DNA of 64,000 bases from Paenibacillus sp. BK033 (GCF_004345425.1 NZ_SLVP01000002.1:62001-126000); one strand, 5' to 3'. Counted from the stretch's first letter, positions 35,483 to 44,508 are shown. Notes: generated from the sequence alone by a model not told the origin. Made by a program: numbers and translations.

Positions 35483-36670
35483 ATGGAACCATCAACACGA
35501 TCGCAGCGACTACTTTTTATGACGGTAACGTTAATGTTCTGGATTGCGATGTATACATACGTGCCGACGTTGTCGCCTTACTTAAGCTCGAGAGGGCTTT
35601 CGCTTGATTTAATCGGAATTGTGCTTGGCAGTTATGGCTTCGTTCAGCTGTTAATCCGTTTTCCGCTCGGGATGCTGTCGGACCGTTACGGAAAAAGAAA
35701 GCCTTTTATCCTGCTCGGCATGCTGGCCGCCGGTGTCAGCTGTCTTCTGTTTATCATACCGGGTAGCTGGCTATGGCCGCTTGCGGGCCGCGCGATGGCG
35801 GGATTATGCGCATCGACCTGGGTCGCGTTTACGGTAATGTACGCGAATTATTTTGCGGCTGAAGACGCCACGAAGGCGATGGGAAACATAAGCGTGATGA
35901 CCGTATCGGGCCAAATGATCGGGATGCTGTTAAGCGGCTGGATGTCCGAAGGATTTGGAGCGGATGCTCCTTTTGTGCTTGGGGCGATAATTGGAGGAAT
36001 TGGCCTTTTGCTGGCGCTCGTCATTCACGAGCCGGCCAAACCGCTTCATGAGCGGAGCGGAATATCGTTCTCTAAGATTCAAAGCGTAATCCGGACAAAG
36101 CTGCTGCTGCGGGTCGCCCTGCTCTCTTTGCTCGCGCATTGCGTGCTATTCATTACGATGTTCGGATTTACGCCGTTAAAAGCGGAGGACATGGGCGGCA
36201 GCGGACTCGAGCTTACGCTTCTCGTATTCGCTTTTATGGCGCCGCACGCCCTCGCTTCCATGTTTACGGCCAGGTGGTTCGCGCCGCGCTTCGGGAATTG
36301 GACGACGGTCGGCACCGGCTTTATTCTAAGCGCCATCTGCACCGGCTCGATCTGCTATGCGCATTCCATCTGGGTTCTTATGATTACGCAGATGGTTAAC
36401 GGATTTGCGCAAGGCTTGCATATCCCTCTGCTGCTTGGGCTTGCGATCCGCGACGTGGACCCTCCCGGCCGGGCTACCGCCATGGGACTGTACCAGGCGG
36501 TCTACGCGGCGGGCATGTTCGCGGGTCCATTCCTTGCGGGCTGGCTGAACGAAGGCTGGGGGTTAAACAGCGGATTCGCGCTGGGCGGGATGTTTGGTCT
36601 CATCGCAGCCGTGCTATGTCTCGTCTATTACCGGTCGGACAGGAATTTAATTAAGTCCATTAATAATTAA
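35483..36670 (+). CDS. MFS transporter, 12-TM
   Basis: About 395 aa with twelve hydrophobic segments. MFS motif A reads GMLSDRYGKRKPF after helix 2. It resembles YfcJ/SetA-like or general drug-efflux members with the YVPTLSPYLSSRGLSLDLIGIVLGSYG opening; the substrate is unknown. The ATG at 35483 is chosen for GGGAGG at 8-nt spacing; the ATG at 35465 has none. It is one of five plus-strand genes and is convergent with the ECF operon, 5 nt away, with no terminator between. Confidence 0.9.
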   Translation: MEPSTRSQRLLFMTVTLMFWIAMYTYVPTLSPYLSSRGLSLDLIGIVLGSYGFVQLLIRFPLGMLSDRYGKRKPFILLGMLAAGVSCLLFIIPGSWLWPLAGRAMAGLCASTWVAFTVMYANYFAAEDATKAMGNISVMTVSGQMIGMLLSGWMSEGFGADAPFVLGAIIGGIGLLLALVIHEPAKPLHERSGISFSKIQSVIRTKLLLRVALLSLLAHCVLFITMFGFTPLKAEDMGGSGLELTLLVFAFMAPHALASMFTARWFAPRFGNWTTVGTGFILSAICTGSICYAHSIWVLMITQMVNGFAQGLHIPLLLGLAIRDVDPPGRATAMGLYQAVYAAGMFAGPFLAGWLNEGWGLNSGFALGGMFGLIAAVLCLVYYRSDRNLIKSINN

Positions 36671-36675
36671 TGCCA

Positions 36676-38379
36676 TTATCTGATTAAAAAGAGAATGATA
36701 GCGGCGACAGCCGCGGAAAAGACGATACTTATATCCTCCCGGCTGAACTTCAGCCGGAGGCCGTGCGTTGGCTTCGCAAGCGGATGCCCGATTCCGCGGG
36801 CTTCCAGCGCATCCGACATCTGCTCGGCCAAACGCAGCAAGGAACGGATGTACGGCACCATGGCAGGCAGCAGCATCCGGAACGGTAGCGAGCCTACGGC
36901 CGTTGTGACTTTGCCCCTCGCATGCGCGATCTTGACGTAACGCTCCCATTCCCCCGCAAGCAGCGGAATAAAGCGGAAGATCAAGGTTACCGTTAGCGCC
37001 ACGGACGCCACGGGGACTTTGAAGCGGCTCAGCCAGCCAAACGTCTGCTCCAGGCTGCGCTGGACCCGCAGCGGCGTCACGAGTCCCATAAGCGGCAAGC
37101 CCAGCATCATCACGAGCAGCAAACCGCTGAAGCGCTGAATCGTCTGGAGGGCCGCCTCCCATTCGAAGGCAAACGGGCTAAAATGCACGCCCGATATAAT
37201 GGCGATCACCGCCGTCATGATCACGTAGGCCCGGATGGCTTTCATCCAGGGCCTTATTTGCGCCCGCAGCGGGATCAGAACCGCGAGGGAGATGACCGCG
37301 GCGACTGCCAGCCCGGCCCAGCTGCGCTGGAGCAGGACGGTCGTGGCGAGCAAGAGGTACGCGGCGATTAACGCCCGCGGATCGAACCGCGCAGCGAGCC
37401 CTTGGGTTGGAGCCGCAGCGGGCGGAGCCTGCGGCGAAGCAAGCGCTGCTGCGGGCGTATCGGCAGCAGCGCTTGCGGCAGCGGCTTGCAAGGACGGGCG
37501 TTCCGCCGTCCTTGCGCCGTGGGCGGCGCGCTGCGCCGCCAGCAGCGCCGCGAGCTCGCGCGGCGCCGGCCAAGGCGCGCCGCCTGGCGCAGCCGGCGGC
37601 GCAAAGCCGGCCGCGCGCAGCTGCGCCAGCGCGCGCTGCGCCTGCGGCGCGGCGGCCTCGTGGGCGCGGTTCTCCGCCCACGAGGCCGCCGGAGCCGCTT
37701 CGCGGACGGAGCCGCCGGCAAGCACGGCGACCTCGTCCGCAAGCGGCAGCAGCGCGTCGAGGTCGTGCGTGGCCACGACCGCTCCGCGCCCCGCCGCCCT
37801 GTGCGCGTCCAGCATCGCGCATAAGCGGCGGATGCCGTCGGCGTCCAACCCCGCCGTCGGCTCGTCGAGCAGCAGCCATTCCGGCTCGCATGCCAACAGG
37901 CAGGCCATGGCAAGCCTTCGCTGCTGCCCGCCGCTTAGCGTCCAAGGATCGCGCAACAGCAGCTCCCTTGGCAGTCCCGCCTGCTCCATTGCTTTTTCGA
38001 TTCTGCTAGCCTTCTCTTCGGCATTCAGCCCGTAAGGCTTCAACGAATATTCGAACTCTTCCCTTGCCGTCGACGCAAACCATTGCGATTCGGATTGCTG
38101 AAGCGCAATGCCCGTCCGAAGCACAATCGACTTATTCAACCGCTGCTTTTTCCCCTCGTTCATCCATAAGTTTTCATTTCCCTGACCGATTTTCCCGCCG
38201 GCTAATCGGCGCAAACCCGCCATCGTCTCGAGCAGCGTTGATTTGCCCGAGCCATTATGTCCGACAAGCAGCGTAATAGCTCCTTTTCGGAAGGTCAGGT
38301 TAATCTCGCTTAACAGCAGCTTGTCCGGCTCATGGGCCGCGGCAACCGATACCTGCTTCAGCTTCCAATCTTCTGTCAT
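36676..38379 (-). CDS. ECF transporter ATPase-EcfT fusion protein
   Basis: A single 567-aa protein with two ECF subunits. Residues 1-235 are an ABC ATPase: GHNGSGKST (40-48), Q-loop 94-95, LSGGQ (148-152), LLLDEP (169-174) and His205. Residues about 335-567 are an EcfT membrane subunit with the two Ala-Arg-Gly coupling motifs (AHARG and LEARG). The link (about 225-335) is Ala/Pro/Arg-rich and encoded by very GC-rich DNA. Its ATG overlaps the stop of the second ATPase gene (ATGA). With that ATPase and BioY it can form a complete ECF importer. The usual arrangement has separate ecfA and ecfT genes. Confidence 0.9.
   Translation of the reverse strand: MTEDWKLKQVSVAAAHEPDKLLLSEINLTFRKGAITLLVGHNGSGKSTLLETMAGLRRLAGGKIGQGNENLWMNEGKKQRLNKSIVLRTGIALQQSESQWFASTAREEFEYSLKPYGLNAEEKASRIEKAMEQAGLPRELLLRDPWTLSGGQQRRLAMACLLACEPEWLLLDEPTAGLDADGIRRLCAMLDAHRAAGRGAVVATHDLDALLPLADEVAVLAGGSVREAAPAASWAENRAHEAAAPQAQRALAQLRAAGFAPPAAPGGAPWPAPRELAALLAAQRAAHGARTAERPSLQAAAASAAADTPAAALASPQAPPAAAPTQGLAARFDPRALIAAYLLLATTVLLQRSWAGLAVAAVISLAVLIPLRAQIRPWMKAIRAYVIMTAVIAIISGVHFSPFAFEWEAALQTIQRFSGLLLVMMLGLPLMGLVTPLRVQRSLEQTFGWLSRFKVPVASVALTVTLIFRFIPLLAGEWERYVKIAHARGKVTTAVGSLPFRMLLPAMVPYIRSLLRLAEQMSDALEARGIGHPLAKPTHGLRLKFSREDISIVFSAAVAAIILFLIR
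37380..37800. other. Very GC-rich linker-encoding stretch inside the ECF fusion gene
   Basis: The stretch is dominated by GCG, GCC and CGC triplets and stands out from the moderate GC of the rest of the window. All six frames are nearly free of stops here, which produces several long false frames. In the real frame it encodes the end of the ATPase and an Ala/Pro/Arg linker of about 100 residues. Confidence 0.85.
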
Positions 38380-39221
38380 ACCGTTGTCACCGCCTTAACA
38401 AGCATTTCTGACGTCATAGGCAGCGGCTGCAGCTTTAGTCCAAGCTTCTCGAGCTCCCAAGCCGTCCGAATGACGTAAGGAGCTGAAAAGCCCAGCTCCT
38501 CGCATGGACTGCTTCCCTCGGCAGAGCAACGTTCGAACAGCTTCTCTGCGGTTCCATCGAACCGGAGCTCTCCTTGCTCCAGCGCCAGGACGCGGTCGCC
38601 GGCAGCAAGCTCCTCCAGCTTCTGCGTTATCCAGATGACCGTTACTCCGCCGCTGTTCAGCTCTCTAACCTTAGCCATTACACTTATGCAGGCTTCGGGA
38701 TCCAGCATAGCCGTAACTTCATCCAGAATAAGCATCGGCGTTTGCACGGCGAGACAGCCCGCTATAGCCGTCAGCTGCTTCTGACCGCCGGACAAGGTTT
38801 CTACCGGTTGATGCATGCGCGAATGCAGACCGGTCTGACGAAGGGCAGCCTCTGAGAGCCCCGCAATCCTGCTGCCGTCGACGCCATGCTGCTCGAGCAT
38901 CATCACGATATCCTCCCAAGGTGTTGAACCCACCATGGACGCATCCGGCTGCTGCAGCACCATTGGAACCTGACCCGTTATGAACCGGGCTTGATCCTTC
39001 TCAACCCCGCCTACAATCCGAAAAGCGCCGAAACCGGCGATTAGCCTCGCCAGCGTGCTTTTCCCGCTTCCGTTCCTACCGATCAGGTTAATCCATTCCC
39101 CTTCTGCAATCGTCGCCGACACGTTGCGCAGCAGGAAAGGCTGGGCCTTCATTTGCTCCCCGTAAGCAAGAGGCTGAACTGACACATTGGTCAGCTCTGC
39201 CAAATTTTTTTCCGAAAACAT
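38376..39221 (-). CDS. ecfA: ECF transporter ATPase subunit
   Basis: A 281-aa ABC ATPase: GRNGSGKST (48-56), Q-loop VLQQPD, signature LSGGQKQL, Walker B MLILDEVTAMLD (Val instead of the usual Pro after Glu), and a switch segment WITQKLEEL in which Gln stands where His is usual. The altered switch suggests one of the two nucleotide sites of the heterodimer is weakened, the partner site being that of the fusion protein. AAGAGG precedes the ATG. A promoter and a BirA-like palindrome lie directly upstream, shared with bioY. Confidence 0.9.
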   Translation of the reverse strand: MFSEKNLAELTNVSVQPLAYGEQMKAQPFLLRNVSATIAEGEWINLIGRNGSGKSTLARLIAGFGAFRIVGGVEKDQARFITGQVPMVLQQPDASMVGSTPWEDIVMMLEQHGVDGSRIAGLSEAALRQTGLHSRMHQPVETLSGGQKQLTAIAGCLAVQTPMLILDEVTAMLDPEACISVMAKVRELNSGGVTVIWITQKLEELAAGDRVLALEQGELRFDGTAEKLFERCSAEGSSPCEELGFSAPYVIRTAWELEKLGLKLQPLPMTSEMLVKAVTTV

Positions 39222-39267
39222 TTCTTCTACCTCTTCCCCAAATGAAAAAGCTGTGCTAAAATCCGAT

Positions 39268-39301
39268 TTGTTAACCTTAATAAAATATAAATGGTTAACA
39301 A
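39268..39301. promoter_or_regulatory. BirA-like operator between ecfA and bioY
   Basis: Perfect inverted repeat TTGTTAACC (39268-39276), 16-nt AT-rich spacer, GGTTAACAA (39293-39301). This matches the arms and geometry of BirA (biotin repressor) sites in Firmicutes. It sits between the divergent genes, overlapping the ecfA promoter spacer and the bioY leader, so biotin excess should repress both. Confidence 0.9.
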
Positions 39302-39312
39302 TTAAATTGCAA
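39284..39312 (-). promoter_or_regulatory. Sigma-A promoter of ecfA and the fusion gene
   Basis: TTGCAA (39307-39312), a 17-nt spacer and TATATT (39284-39289). One operator arm lies between -35 and -10, as expected for repression. Confidence 0.6.
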
Positions 39313-39334
39313 TCACCAAAGGAGTCGATCTACC

Positions 39335-39952
39335 ATGCGCACCGGCAGTAATATTCGAGGCACCGTATTTATCGCCTTATTCGCAGCTCTCTTCATCGTA
39401 ATGAGCGCCATTCAGATCAAAGTGGGTTCTTATGTGCCTATTACCCTTCAGACGCTTGCAGTCACGTTAGCGGGAGCGATTCTGGGCCCTCGCAAAAGCT
39501 TTATCTCGCTTTGGATCGTAATTGCCCTAACCGCGACAGGCCTTCCTCTATTAAGCGGCAGAGGCGGTCTTGAGACGCTGACCGGAGCAACCGGCGGATT
39601 TATCTTTGCCTTCCCGTTCTGCGCTCTGCTGATCGGCTTTGCGACGCAAGCTCTCTTCCGCAGCGAAGCTCTCATGCGCAACCGGATTGTTGGATTTATC
39701 GCTTTGTTTATCGTGTTCGAGCTGTTCGGCTCTTTCCTTACTTATGTGCCGGGCGTGCCCTGGCTGATGCATGTAACGGGCCTTGGCTTTGGCAAAGCCA
39801 TGACGGCCGGGTGTTACCCTTACCTTCCCGGTGACGCCGTTAAATCCTTTGTTGCGGCAGTTATCGTACTGTCTCTCAAACCATACATTCTGAGAATTCA
39901 ATCGTCAATCCATTCCGAACAGGAAGGCAGCCAGCTCCACACTACCATTTAA
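39335..39952 (+). CDS. bioY: Biotin ECF transporter S component BioY
   Basis: A 205-aa membrane protein with six hydrophobic segments and the BioY signatures: SYVPITLQTLAVTLAGAILGPRKSFIS, GLPLLSGRGGLETLTGATGGF and the C-terminal YLPGDAVKSFVAA. BioY binds biotin and gives specificity to the ECF module. An AAAGGAG site precedes the ATG. It is divergent from the ATPase and fusion genes with a BirA-like operator between, which supports biotin as the substrate of the whole system. Confidence 0.95.
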   Translation: MRTGSNIRGTVFIALFAALFIVMSAIQIKVGSYVPITLQTLAVTLAGAILGPRKSFISLWIVIALTATGLPLLSGRGGLETLTGATGGFIFAFPFCALLIGFATQALFRSEALMRNRIVGFIALFIVFELFGSFLTYVPGVPWLMHVTGLGFGKAMTAGCYPYLPGDAVKSFVAAVIVLSLKPYILRIQSSIHSEQEGSQLHTTI

Positions 39953-39967
39953 TAAAATAGTACATGC

Positions 39968-40010
39968 AAAAGCGGCTGCGCCAGGACTTATCCTGCACAG
40001 CCGCTTTTTT
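39968..40010 (+). terminator. Terminator of bioY
   Basis: AAAGCGGCTG pairs with CAGCCGCTTT, loop with an inner CAGGA/TCCTG stem, followed by TTTTTT. Confidence 0.9.
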
Positions 40011-40096
40011 GCGCATGCCTTTAATTAACCCCATTAAGGAATGAAAGTCCGACTTAACCGTACGATTTAAAACTGAAAAATCCCTGCATTCCGCCC

Positions 40097-40136
40097 AAAA
40101 AAAAGAGGCAGACCAGGTTCTCGCCCTAATCTGCCC
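40097..40136 (-). terminator. Terminator of the alcohol dehydrogenase gene
   Basis: GGCAGA...TCTGCC stem with an inner AGG/CCT pair and eight T downstream on the minus strand. Confidence 0.8.
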
Positions 40137-40151
40137 AGCTGGCTTATATCT

Positions 40152-41315
40152 TTACAGAGACAATCGATAGATCGCCACAACATCTTCCTTCGTCAGCTTG
40201 CGGAAGTTGCCGCGGGTACCGCTTCCGGTTGTTTTCTCCGCCATCTCTTCCAGTCTGCTGTCGTCGATCTCGTAGTCCGCGAGGCGCGACGGAGCGCCGA
40301 TCGAATTCCAGAACTCGCGCAGCTTCGCAATCCCTTCGCGGGCTACTTCAAGGTCGCTGCGGCCATCGGCATTCACCCCGAATACATTGACCGCGAACTG
40401 CTTGAAGCGTGCCACGTTTTCCTCCACCACATAGTTCATCCAATTCGGGAACAGAATGGCAAGACCGCCGCCGTGCGGAATGTCGTACACCGCAGACACC
40501 GCATGCTCCATGTCATGGTTCGCCCAGTCGCCGATAACGCCCATAGACAGCGTTCCGTTCAGAGCCATCGTGCCGCAATACAGAATCGTCTCGCGCAGCT
40601 TCACGTTTGTCAGATCGTTCACGAGGCCTGGAGCTGTCGCAATTACGGTGCGCAGAATCGTTTCGCAGAAGCCGTCCTGCACCGGTGTATTCGCGTCATG
40701 ATGGAAATACTGCTCCAGTACGTGAGCCATCATATCCACCATGCCATAGACCGTATGGTCTTTTGGCGCGCTGGCCGTAAATACCGGATCCAGAATGGAG
40801 AACGTTGGATAAGCCAAAACGTTGCCCCAGCCATGCTTCTCCAGCGTCTCTTGATTGGTAATAACCGAACCGGAGTTCATTTCGGAGCCCGTTGCCGCAA
40901 GCGTGAGCACGGTGCCAAGCGGAAGCGCTGCTTCGGGCTTCGCCTTGCGCGTTACGACGTCCCAGAAGCTGCCCTCGTATTTCGCGGAGATAATAATGGC
41001 TTTCGCGCAGTCAATGGTACTGCCGCCGCCAACGGCCAGCACCCAGTCAATCGACTCGGAGCGGCACAGCTCGGCTCCGCGGTGCACCGTCGACAGACGC
41101 GGATTAGGTTCAACGCCGCTTAACTCGGTAACCGTACAACCCGCTTCATCCAGCTTGGCGAGTACTTGCTCGTAAAGACCGTTTCGCTTAATGCTTCCGC
41201 CGCCATAGACAAGCAGCACGCGTTTTCCCAGCTTTGCCGCTTCGACGGGGAGCTGCTTTAATTGCCCTTCACCGAAGTGCAGGCGGGTCGGATTGTAGTA
41301 TGTAAATGGATACAT
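40152..41315 (-). CDS. Iron-containing alcohol dehydrogenase (butanol dehydrogenase-like)
   Basis: A 387-aa type III alcohol dehydrogenase. The N-terminal domain binds NAD(P) ([16 protein letters not shown], then [14 protein letters not shown] with the GGGS loop). Metal ligands are visible in [13 protein letters not shown] and [19 protein letters not shown]. It most resembles the Bacillus YugJ/YugK and BdhA type that reduces aldehydes with NADH or NADPH. Not placed in an operon; has its own terminator. Confidence 0.93.
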   Translation of the reverse strand: MYPFTYYNPTRLHFGEGQLKQLPVEAAKLGKRVLLVYGGGSIKRNGLYEQVLAKLDEAGCTVTELSGVEPNPRLSTVHRGAELCRSESIDWVLAVGGGSTIDCAKAIIISAKYEGSFWDVVTRKAKPEAALPLGTVLTLAATGSEMNSGSVITNQETLEKHGWGNVLAYPTFSILDPVFTASAPKDHTVYGMVDMMAHVLEQYFHHDANTPVQDGFCETILRTVIATAPGLVNDLTNVKLRETILYCGTMALNGTLSMGVIGDWANHDMEHAVSAVYDIPHGGGLAILFPNWMNYVVEENVARFKQFAVNVFGVNADGRSDLEVAREGIAKLREFWNSIGAPSRLADYEIDDSRLEEMAEKTTGSGTRGNFRKLTKEDVVAIYRLSL

Positions 41316-41423
41316 AATCGTATTTCTCCTCTTCTAATTGGTTTTTAAGGCTTAAATGCTCCGACAGTTCATTTTGGCACAATCCCGTCTTTATTATGAG
41401 AGTCTCCGCCGAAATTATAGGGA

Positions 41424-41469
41424 AAAATAAAGAGAAGCGATCCGATGCAGAATCGCCTCTCTCTTTATT
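41424..41469 (-). terminator. Terminator after ricA
   Basis: AAAGAGA and GCGAT pair with ATCGC and TCTCTTT, followed by ATTTTT on the minus strand. Confidence 0.75.
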
Positions 41470-41961
41470 CTAGTCGCATTCAGCCGGCGCTTCCACCGTA
41501 GCGTCTTCGACATTGATTTTCTCGGATACCGTATCGCGTACGATCGAAATGACCAGCTGCAGCAAATAGTTGATGTCGGATTGGCTTTGCTGGAACTCCG
41601 ATACGATTGGAATACCGTCCAGCTCGTCCTGCAGCACTTCCATTTCGCCTTCGATTTTTTTCACCATTTGCTCGTTTTTGAACGTTGTTTCGAAGGCAAC
41701 GACTTCTTTTTGCTTCTTCTTGATAAGCGAGATCAGCGATTGGACGCGTTCATTGCCTTGAATCTGCTTCTCGGCCCGGCGGTAATGCTGGACTTCCTCG
41801 GAAGTAAAGATAAGATCAGCCAGCTCCTTCGCCTTTTGCATAATATCTTCGCGGACCAGAAGATCGCGGGTATTGAATTTCGGAACATTGCAGCCATGGT
41901 CATGGTCATGGTCATGGTCATGGTGGTGCTGCGAATTAACTGCGGTCTGTTGTTCGGACAT
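41470..41961 (-). CDS. ricA: RicA/YmcA-family regulator with His/Asp-rich N-terminal tail
   Basis: A 163-aa protein. Residues 30-150 have the helical YlbF/YmcA domain (REDIMQKAKELADLIFTSEEVQHYRRAEKQI, QQSQSDINYLLQLV). RicA with RicF and RicT forms an iron-sulfur-containing complex that works with RNase Y in mRNA maturation and affects competence, biofilm and sporulation. Its place after miaB is as in B. subtilis, and rny is 8 kb away. Odd point: residues 12-24 read HHHDHDHDHDHGC, a metal-binding tail encoded by a five-fold hexamer repeat. The only cysteines are Cys24 and Cys162. ATG at 41961, 32 nt after miaB. Confidence 0.9.
   Translation of the reverse strand: MSEQQTAVNSQHHHDHDHDHDHGCNVPKFNTRDLLVREDIMQKAKELADLIFTSEEVQHYRRAEKQIQGNERVQSLISLIKKKQKEVVAFETTFKNEQMVKKIEGEMEVLQDELDGIPIVSEFQQSQSDINYLLQLVISIVRDTVSEKINVEDATVEAPAECD
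41895..41924. repeat. Five perfect copies of CATGGT
   Basis: Tandem hexanucleotide repeat, 30 bp, in frame inside ricA; it encodes alternating His-Asp on the minus strand. Copy number could change by slippage without a frameshift. Confidence 0.95.
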
Positions 41962-41992
41962 CTATCATCTCTCCCACTAATATGAGTCGCTT

Positions 41993-43570
41993 TTAGGATA
42001 CGTTGCTGGCGGAACTCGCCAACGGTTCTGCTCTAATATACCATGTTTTTGCTTCCGTTACACGAACTTGTATGAATTGTCCGATCCATTCTTTTGGACC
42101 TTCCAAATGCACGAGCTTATTCGTTCGCGTCCGGCCGGCCAAAATATTCGGATTATTCTTGCTCTCGCCTTCCACGAGCACTTCCACAATCTCGCCTTCC
42201 ATCCGCTCATTGCTTCTGCGGCCCAGCTCGGCCATCAGCTCGTTCAGCCGCTGCAGGCGCTTCTTCTTCACTTCCATCGGCACGTTGTCTTCCATAGCGG
42301 CAGCAGGTGTGCCTTCCCGCGGCGAATAGATGAAAGTATAGGCAAAATCAAAGCCGACCTGGCGAACCAAGGTCATCGTATCCTCGAATTGTTCGTCCGT
42401 TTCGCCCGGGAAGCCTACGATAATGTCCGTTGAGAGAGAGACATTCGGAATTTCCCGCTTGATTTTCGCTGCAAGCTCAAGTATTTGCTCCCGGGAGTAC
42501 TTGCGGCTCATCCGCTTGAGCACTTCCGTGCTGCCGGATTGAATCGGCAGGTGGATATGTTCGACCAGATTGCCGCCTTGCGCCAGCACCTCGACCAGAT
42601 GATCGTCGAAATCCCGCGGATGGCTTGTCGTAAAGCGAACGCGAGGAATATCGATTTTGGACATGTCATGCATCAAATCGCCAAAGCGATAAGAGATGTC
42701 TTCGAAATCTTTTCCGTAGGCGTTTACATTTTGCCCTAGCAAGGTAATCTCTTTAAAGCCTTGACGTGCCAGCTCGCGCACCTCCGCAATAACATCCTCC
42801 GGCCGGCGGCTTCTCTCTTTGCCCCGCGTGTAGGGTACGATGCAATACGTGCAGAACTTGTCGCAGCCATACATGATATTCACCCATGCCCGCATGCCGT
42901 CCCGCTTCTTCGGCATATTCTCGATGATGTCGCCTTCCTTGGACCATACCTCGACTACCATTTCTTTGCTGAAGTAAGCGTTTTGCAGAAGCTGAGGCAG
43001 ACGGTGAATATTATGCGTGCCAAAGATCATATCCACGAAAGCATGCTTTTGCAGAATTTTGCCCACCACCGACTCTTCCTGCGACATACAGCCGCATACG
43101 CCCAGCAGCAGCTCCGGCTTTTGCTGCTTCAAGGTTTTGAGATGCCCGAGCTCGCCGAATACTTTATCCTCGGCATTCTCGCGGATCGCGCAGGTATTCA
43201 GAAGAATGACATCCGCCTGCTGGCGGTCTTCGGTTCCGGTATACCCCATCTCCTCGAACATGCCCTTCATCACTTCCGTGTCATGCTCGTTCATTTGGCA
43301 GCCGTATGTTTGTATTAAATAGAATTTCCCTTTACCGATGGTTTGCAGCTCCTCGGGAATCGAGAAATCGTAATGAACCTCTATGTCTTCTTTACCGCGT
43401 TTCTTTTCGTCTTTATAGTTCGGAGTGGAGTTGATCTGTACGTTCCTGCCTTTAATGCGGTAGGTCGTTACCCCGTCTTCCTCACTAAGCACCTTAGCAT
43501 CCGAGAAGTCAAAGTATTTGGAGTAGTCTTTAACCTTGTCGGTTTGAGCTTTCGGGTTCCCCTTAGACAT
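41993..43570 (-). CDS. miaB: tRNA-2-methylthio-N6-dimethylallyladenosine synthase MiaB
   Basis: A radical-SAM methylthiotransferase acting on i6A37 of tRNAs. The 525-aa protein has an N-terminal cluster domain ([38 protein letters not shown]), the radical-SAM CxxxCxxC in [12 protein letters not shown] and a C-terminal TRAM domain ([21 protein letters not shown]). An N-terminal extension of about 70 residues is lysine/aspartate-rich, usual in Bacilli. An AGAGGGAAG site precedes the ATG. It is cotranscribed with ricA. Confidence 0.96.
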   Translation of the reverse strand: MSKGNPKAQTDKVKDYSKYFDFSDAKVLSEEDGVTTYRIKGRNVQINSTPNYKDEKKRGKEDIEVHYDFSIPEELQTIGKGKFYLIQTYGCQMNEHDTEVMKGMFEEMGYTGTEDRQQADVILLNTCAIRENAEDKVFGELGHLKTLKQQKPELLLGVCGCMSQEESVVGKILQKHAFVDMIFGTHNIHRLPQLLQNAYFSKEMVVEVWSKEGDIIENMPKKRDGMRAWVNIMYGCDKFCTYCIVPYTRGKERSRRPEDVIAEVRELARQGFKEITLLGQNVNAYGKDFEDISYRFGDLMHDMSKIDIPRVRFTTSHPRDFDDHLVEVLAQGGNLVEHIHLPIQSGSTEVLKRMSRKYSREQILELAAKIKREIPNVSLSTDIIVGFPGETDEQFEDTMTLVRQVGFDFAYTFIYSPREGTPAAAMEDNVPMEVKKKRLQRLNELMAELGRRSNERMEGEIVEVLVEGESKNNPNILAGRTRTNKLVHLEGPKEWIGQFIQVRVTEAKTWYIRAEPLASSASNVS

Positions 43571-43692
43571 GGTTGTTCACACTTCCCTCTACATGAAATA
43601 TTGCGGTTTGCCCCATTGATTAAACATACCTTTGCCCAATAAAAAATTATAGCACAACTATAGCAAGGATATCCATTTCATGGCGACTATAC

Positions 43693-43734
43693 GAAAAAGG
43701 CCGACAGCGGTACGGGACCGCTTGTCAGCCTTCT
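43693..43734 (-). terminator. Terminator of pduL
   Basis: AAGGCTGACAAGCGGT pairs with ACCGCTGTCGGCCTT with two mismatches; TTTTT follows on the minus strand. Confidence 0.88.
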
Positions 43735-43755
43735 TAAACAGCCTATGACAGGCCT

Positions 43756-44331
43756 CTATTCGATAATTTCGGCTGTATCGCCATTTTTGATGCCTGCCGC
43801 ATTCGCTTCATCGGTATCAATATGCATATCCAGCGCAAAATCCGGCGATACGCGCGCAATAACCTGCTCGAATACAACTCCGCGCTCGCCTTGGAAACGA
43901 ACCTTCAGGTGCTGCTTGTCCGCAATGCCCCATTTTTCCGCGTCGCTCGTATGGAAATGAATGTGGCGGGCCGCAACGATAACGCCCTCCTCGATCGTAA
44001 CCTCGCCTGCCGGTCCTTTGAGCGTGATGCCTGCGGAGCCTTGAATGTTGCCGGATTCCCTGACGGGCGGGTTAATGCCAAGGGCAAAAGCATCCGTACG
44101 CGATACTTCCAGCTGGGTAGCTTTGCGGACCGGACCCAAAATTCTTACTTTCGGGAAAGAGCCTTTCGGACCGATTACCGCAACCGTCTCGTTCGCCGCG
44201 TATTGCCCCGGCTGGGACAACGGTTTTGCTTCCGTAAGCTCGCTGCCTTCTCCAAACAATATAGCGACATGCTCCGCAGAGAGGTGAATATGTCTTGCCG
44301 ATACGCCAACGGGCACCATTTTTTGTTCCAT
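43756..44331 (-). CDS. pduL: Phosphate propanoyltransferase (PduL-type phosphotransacylase)
   Basis: A 191-aa PduL-type enzyme that interconverts acyl-CoA and acyl phosphate. Two PduL domains show the zinc-ligand motifs GVSARHIHLS (about 9-18) and VAARHIHFHTSDA (about 118-130), and IKNGDTAEI at the C-terminus. It has no microcompartment-targeting N-terminal extension and no pdu/eut neighbours. With korAB upstream it may handle acetyl-CoA or propionyl-CoA from ketoacid oxidation (inference). A CAAAGGAG site precedes the ATG. Its gene is bounded by terminators on both sides. Confidence 0.93.
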   Translation of the reverse strand: MEQKMVPVGVSARHIHLSAEHVAILFGEGSELTEAKPLSQPGQYAANETVAVIGPKGSFPKVRILGPVRKATQLEVSRTDAFALGINPPVRESGNIQGSAGITLKGPAGEVTIEEGVIVAARHIHFHTSDAEKWGIADKQHLKVRFQGERGVVFEQVIARVSPDFALDMHIDTDEANAAGIKNGDTAEIIE

Positions 44332-44462
44332 ATGTTTCTACTCCTTTGTATCTATGTATGGTTACAAGCGTAAACGGCTGCGCCGTCCTTAGGAGGGCAG
44401 CATGCGTTCCGCGAATGAAATATAAGCATCGTATAGAAAAAAACTATACTTCCTTATATTTT

Positions 44463-44497
44463 AAAAAAAGCATACGGCAGATAAAAATGCCGTATGC
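44463..44497 (-). terminator. Terminator of korAB
   Basis: Perfect stem GCATACGGCA/TGCCGTATGC with an 8-nt loop and a run of seven T on the minus strand. Confidence 0.95.
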
Positions 44498-44508
44498 CCA
44501 TCATACAC

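Noticed and set aside
37178..38035. Several long open frames on both strands around the ECF linker
   Set aside because: They arise because the GC-rich patch lacks stop codons in every frame; only the ATPase-EcfT frame gives conserved motifs.
41895..41924. Five CATGGT copies as a possible CRISPR or mobile repeat
   Set aside because: Six-base units without spacers inside a gene; a coding microsatellite explains it.
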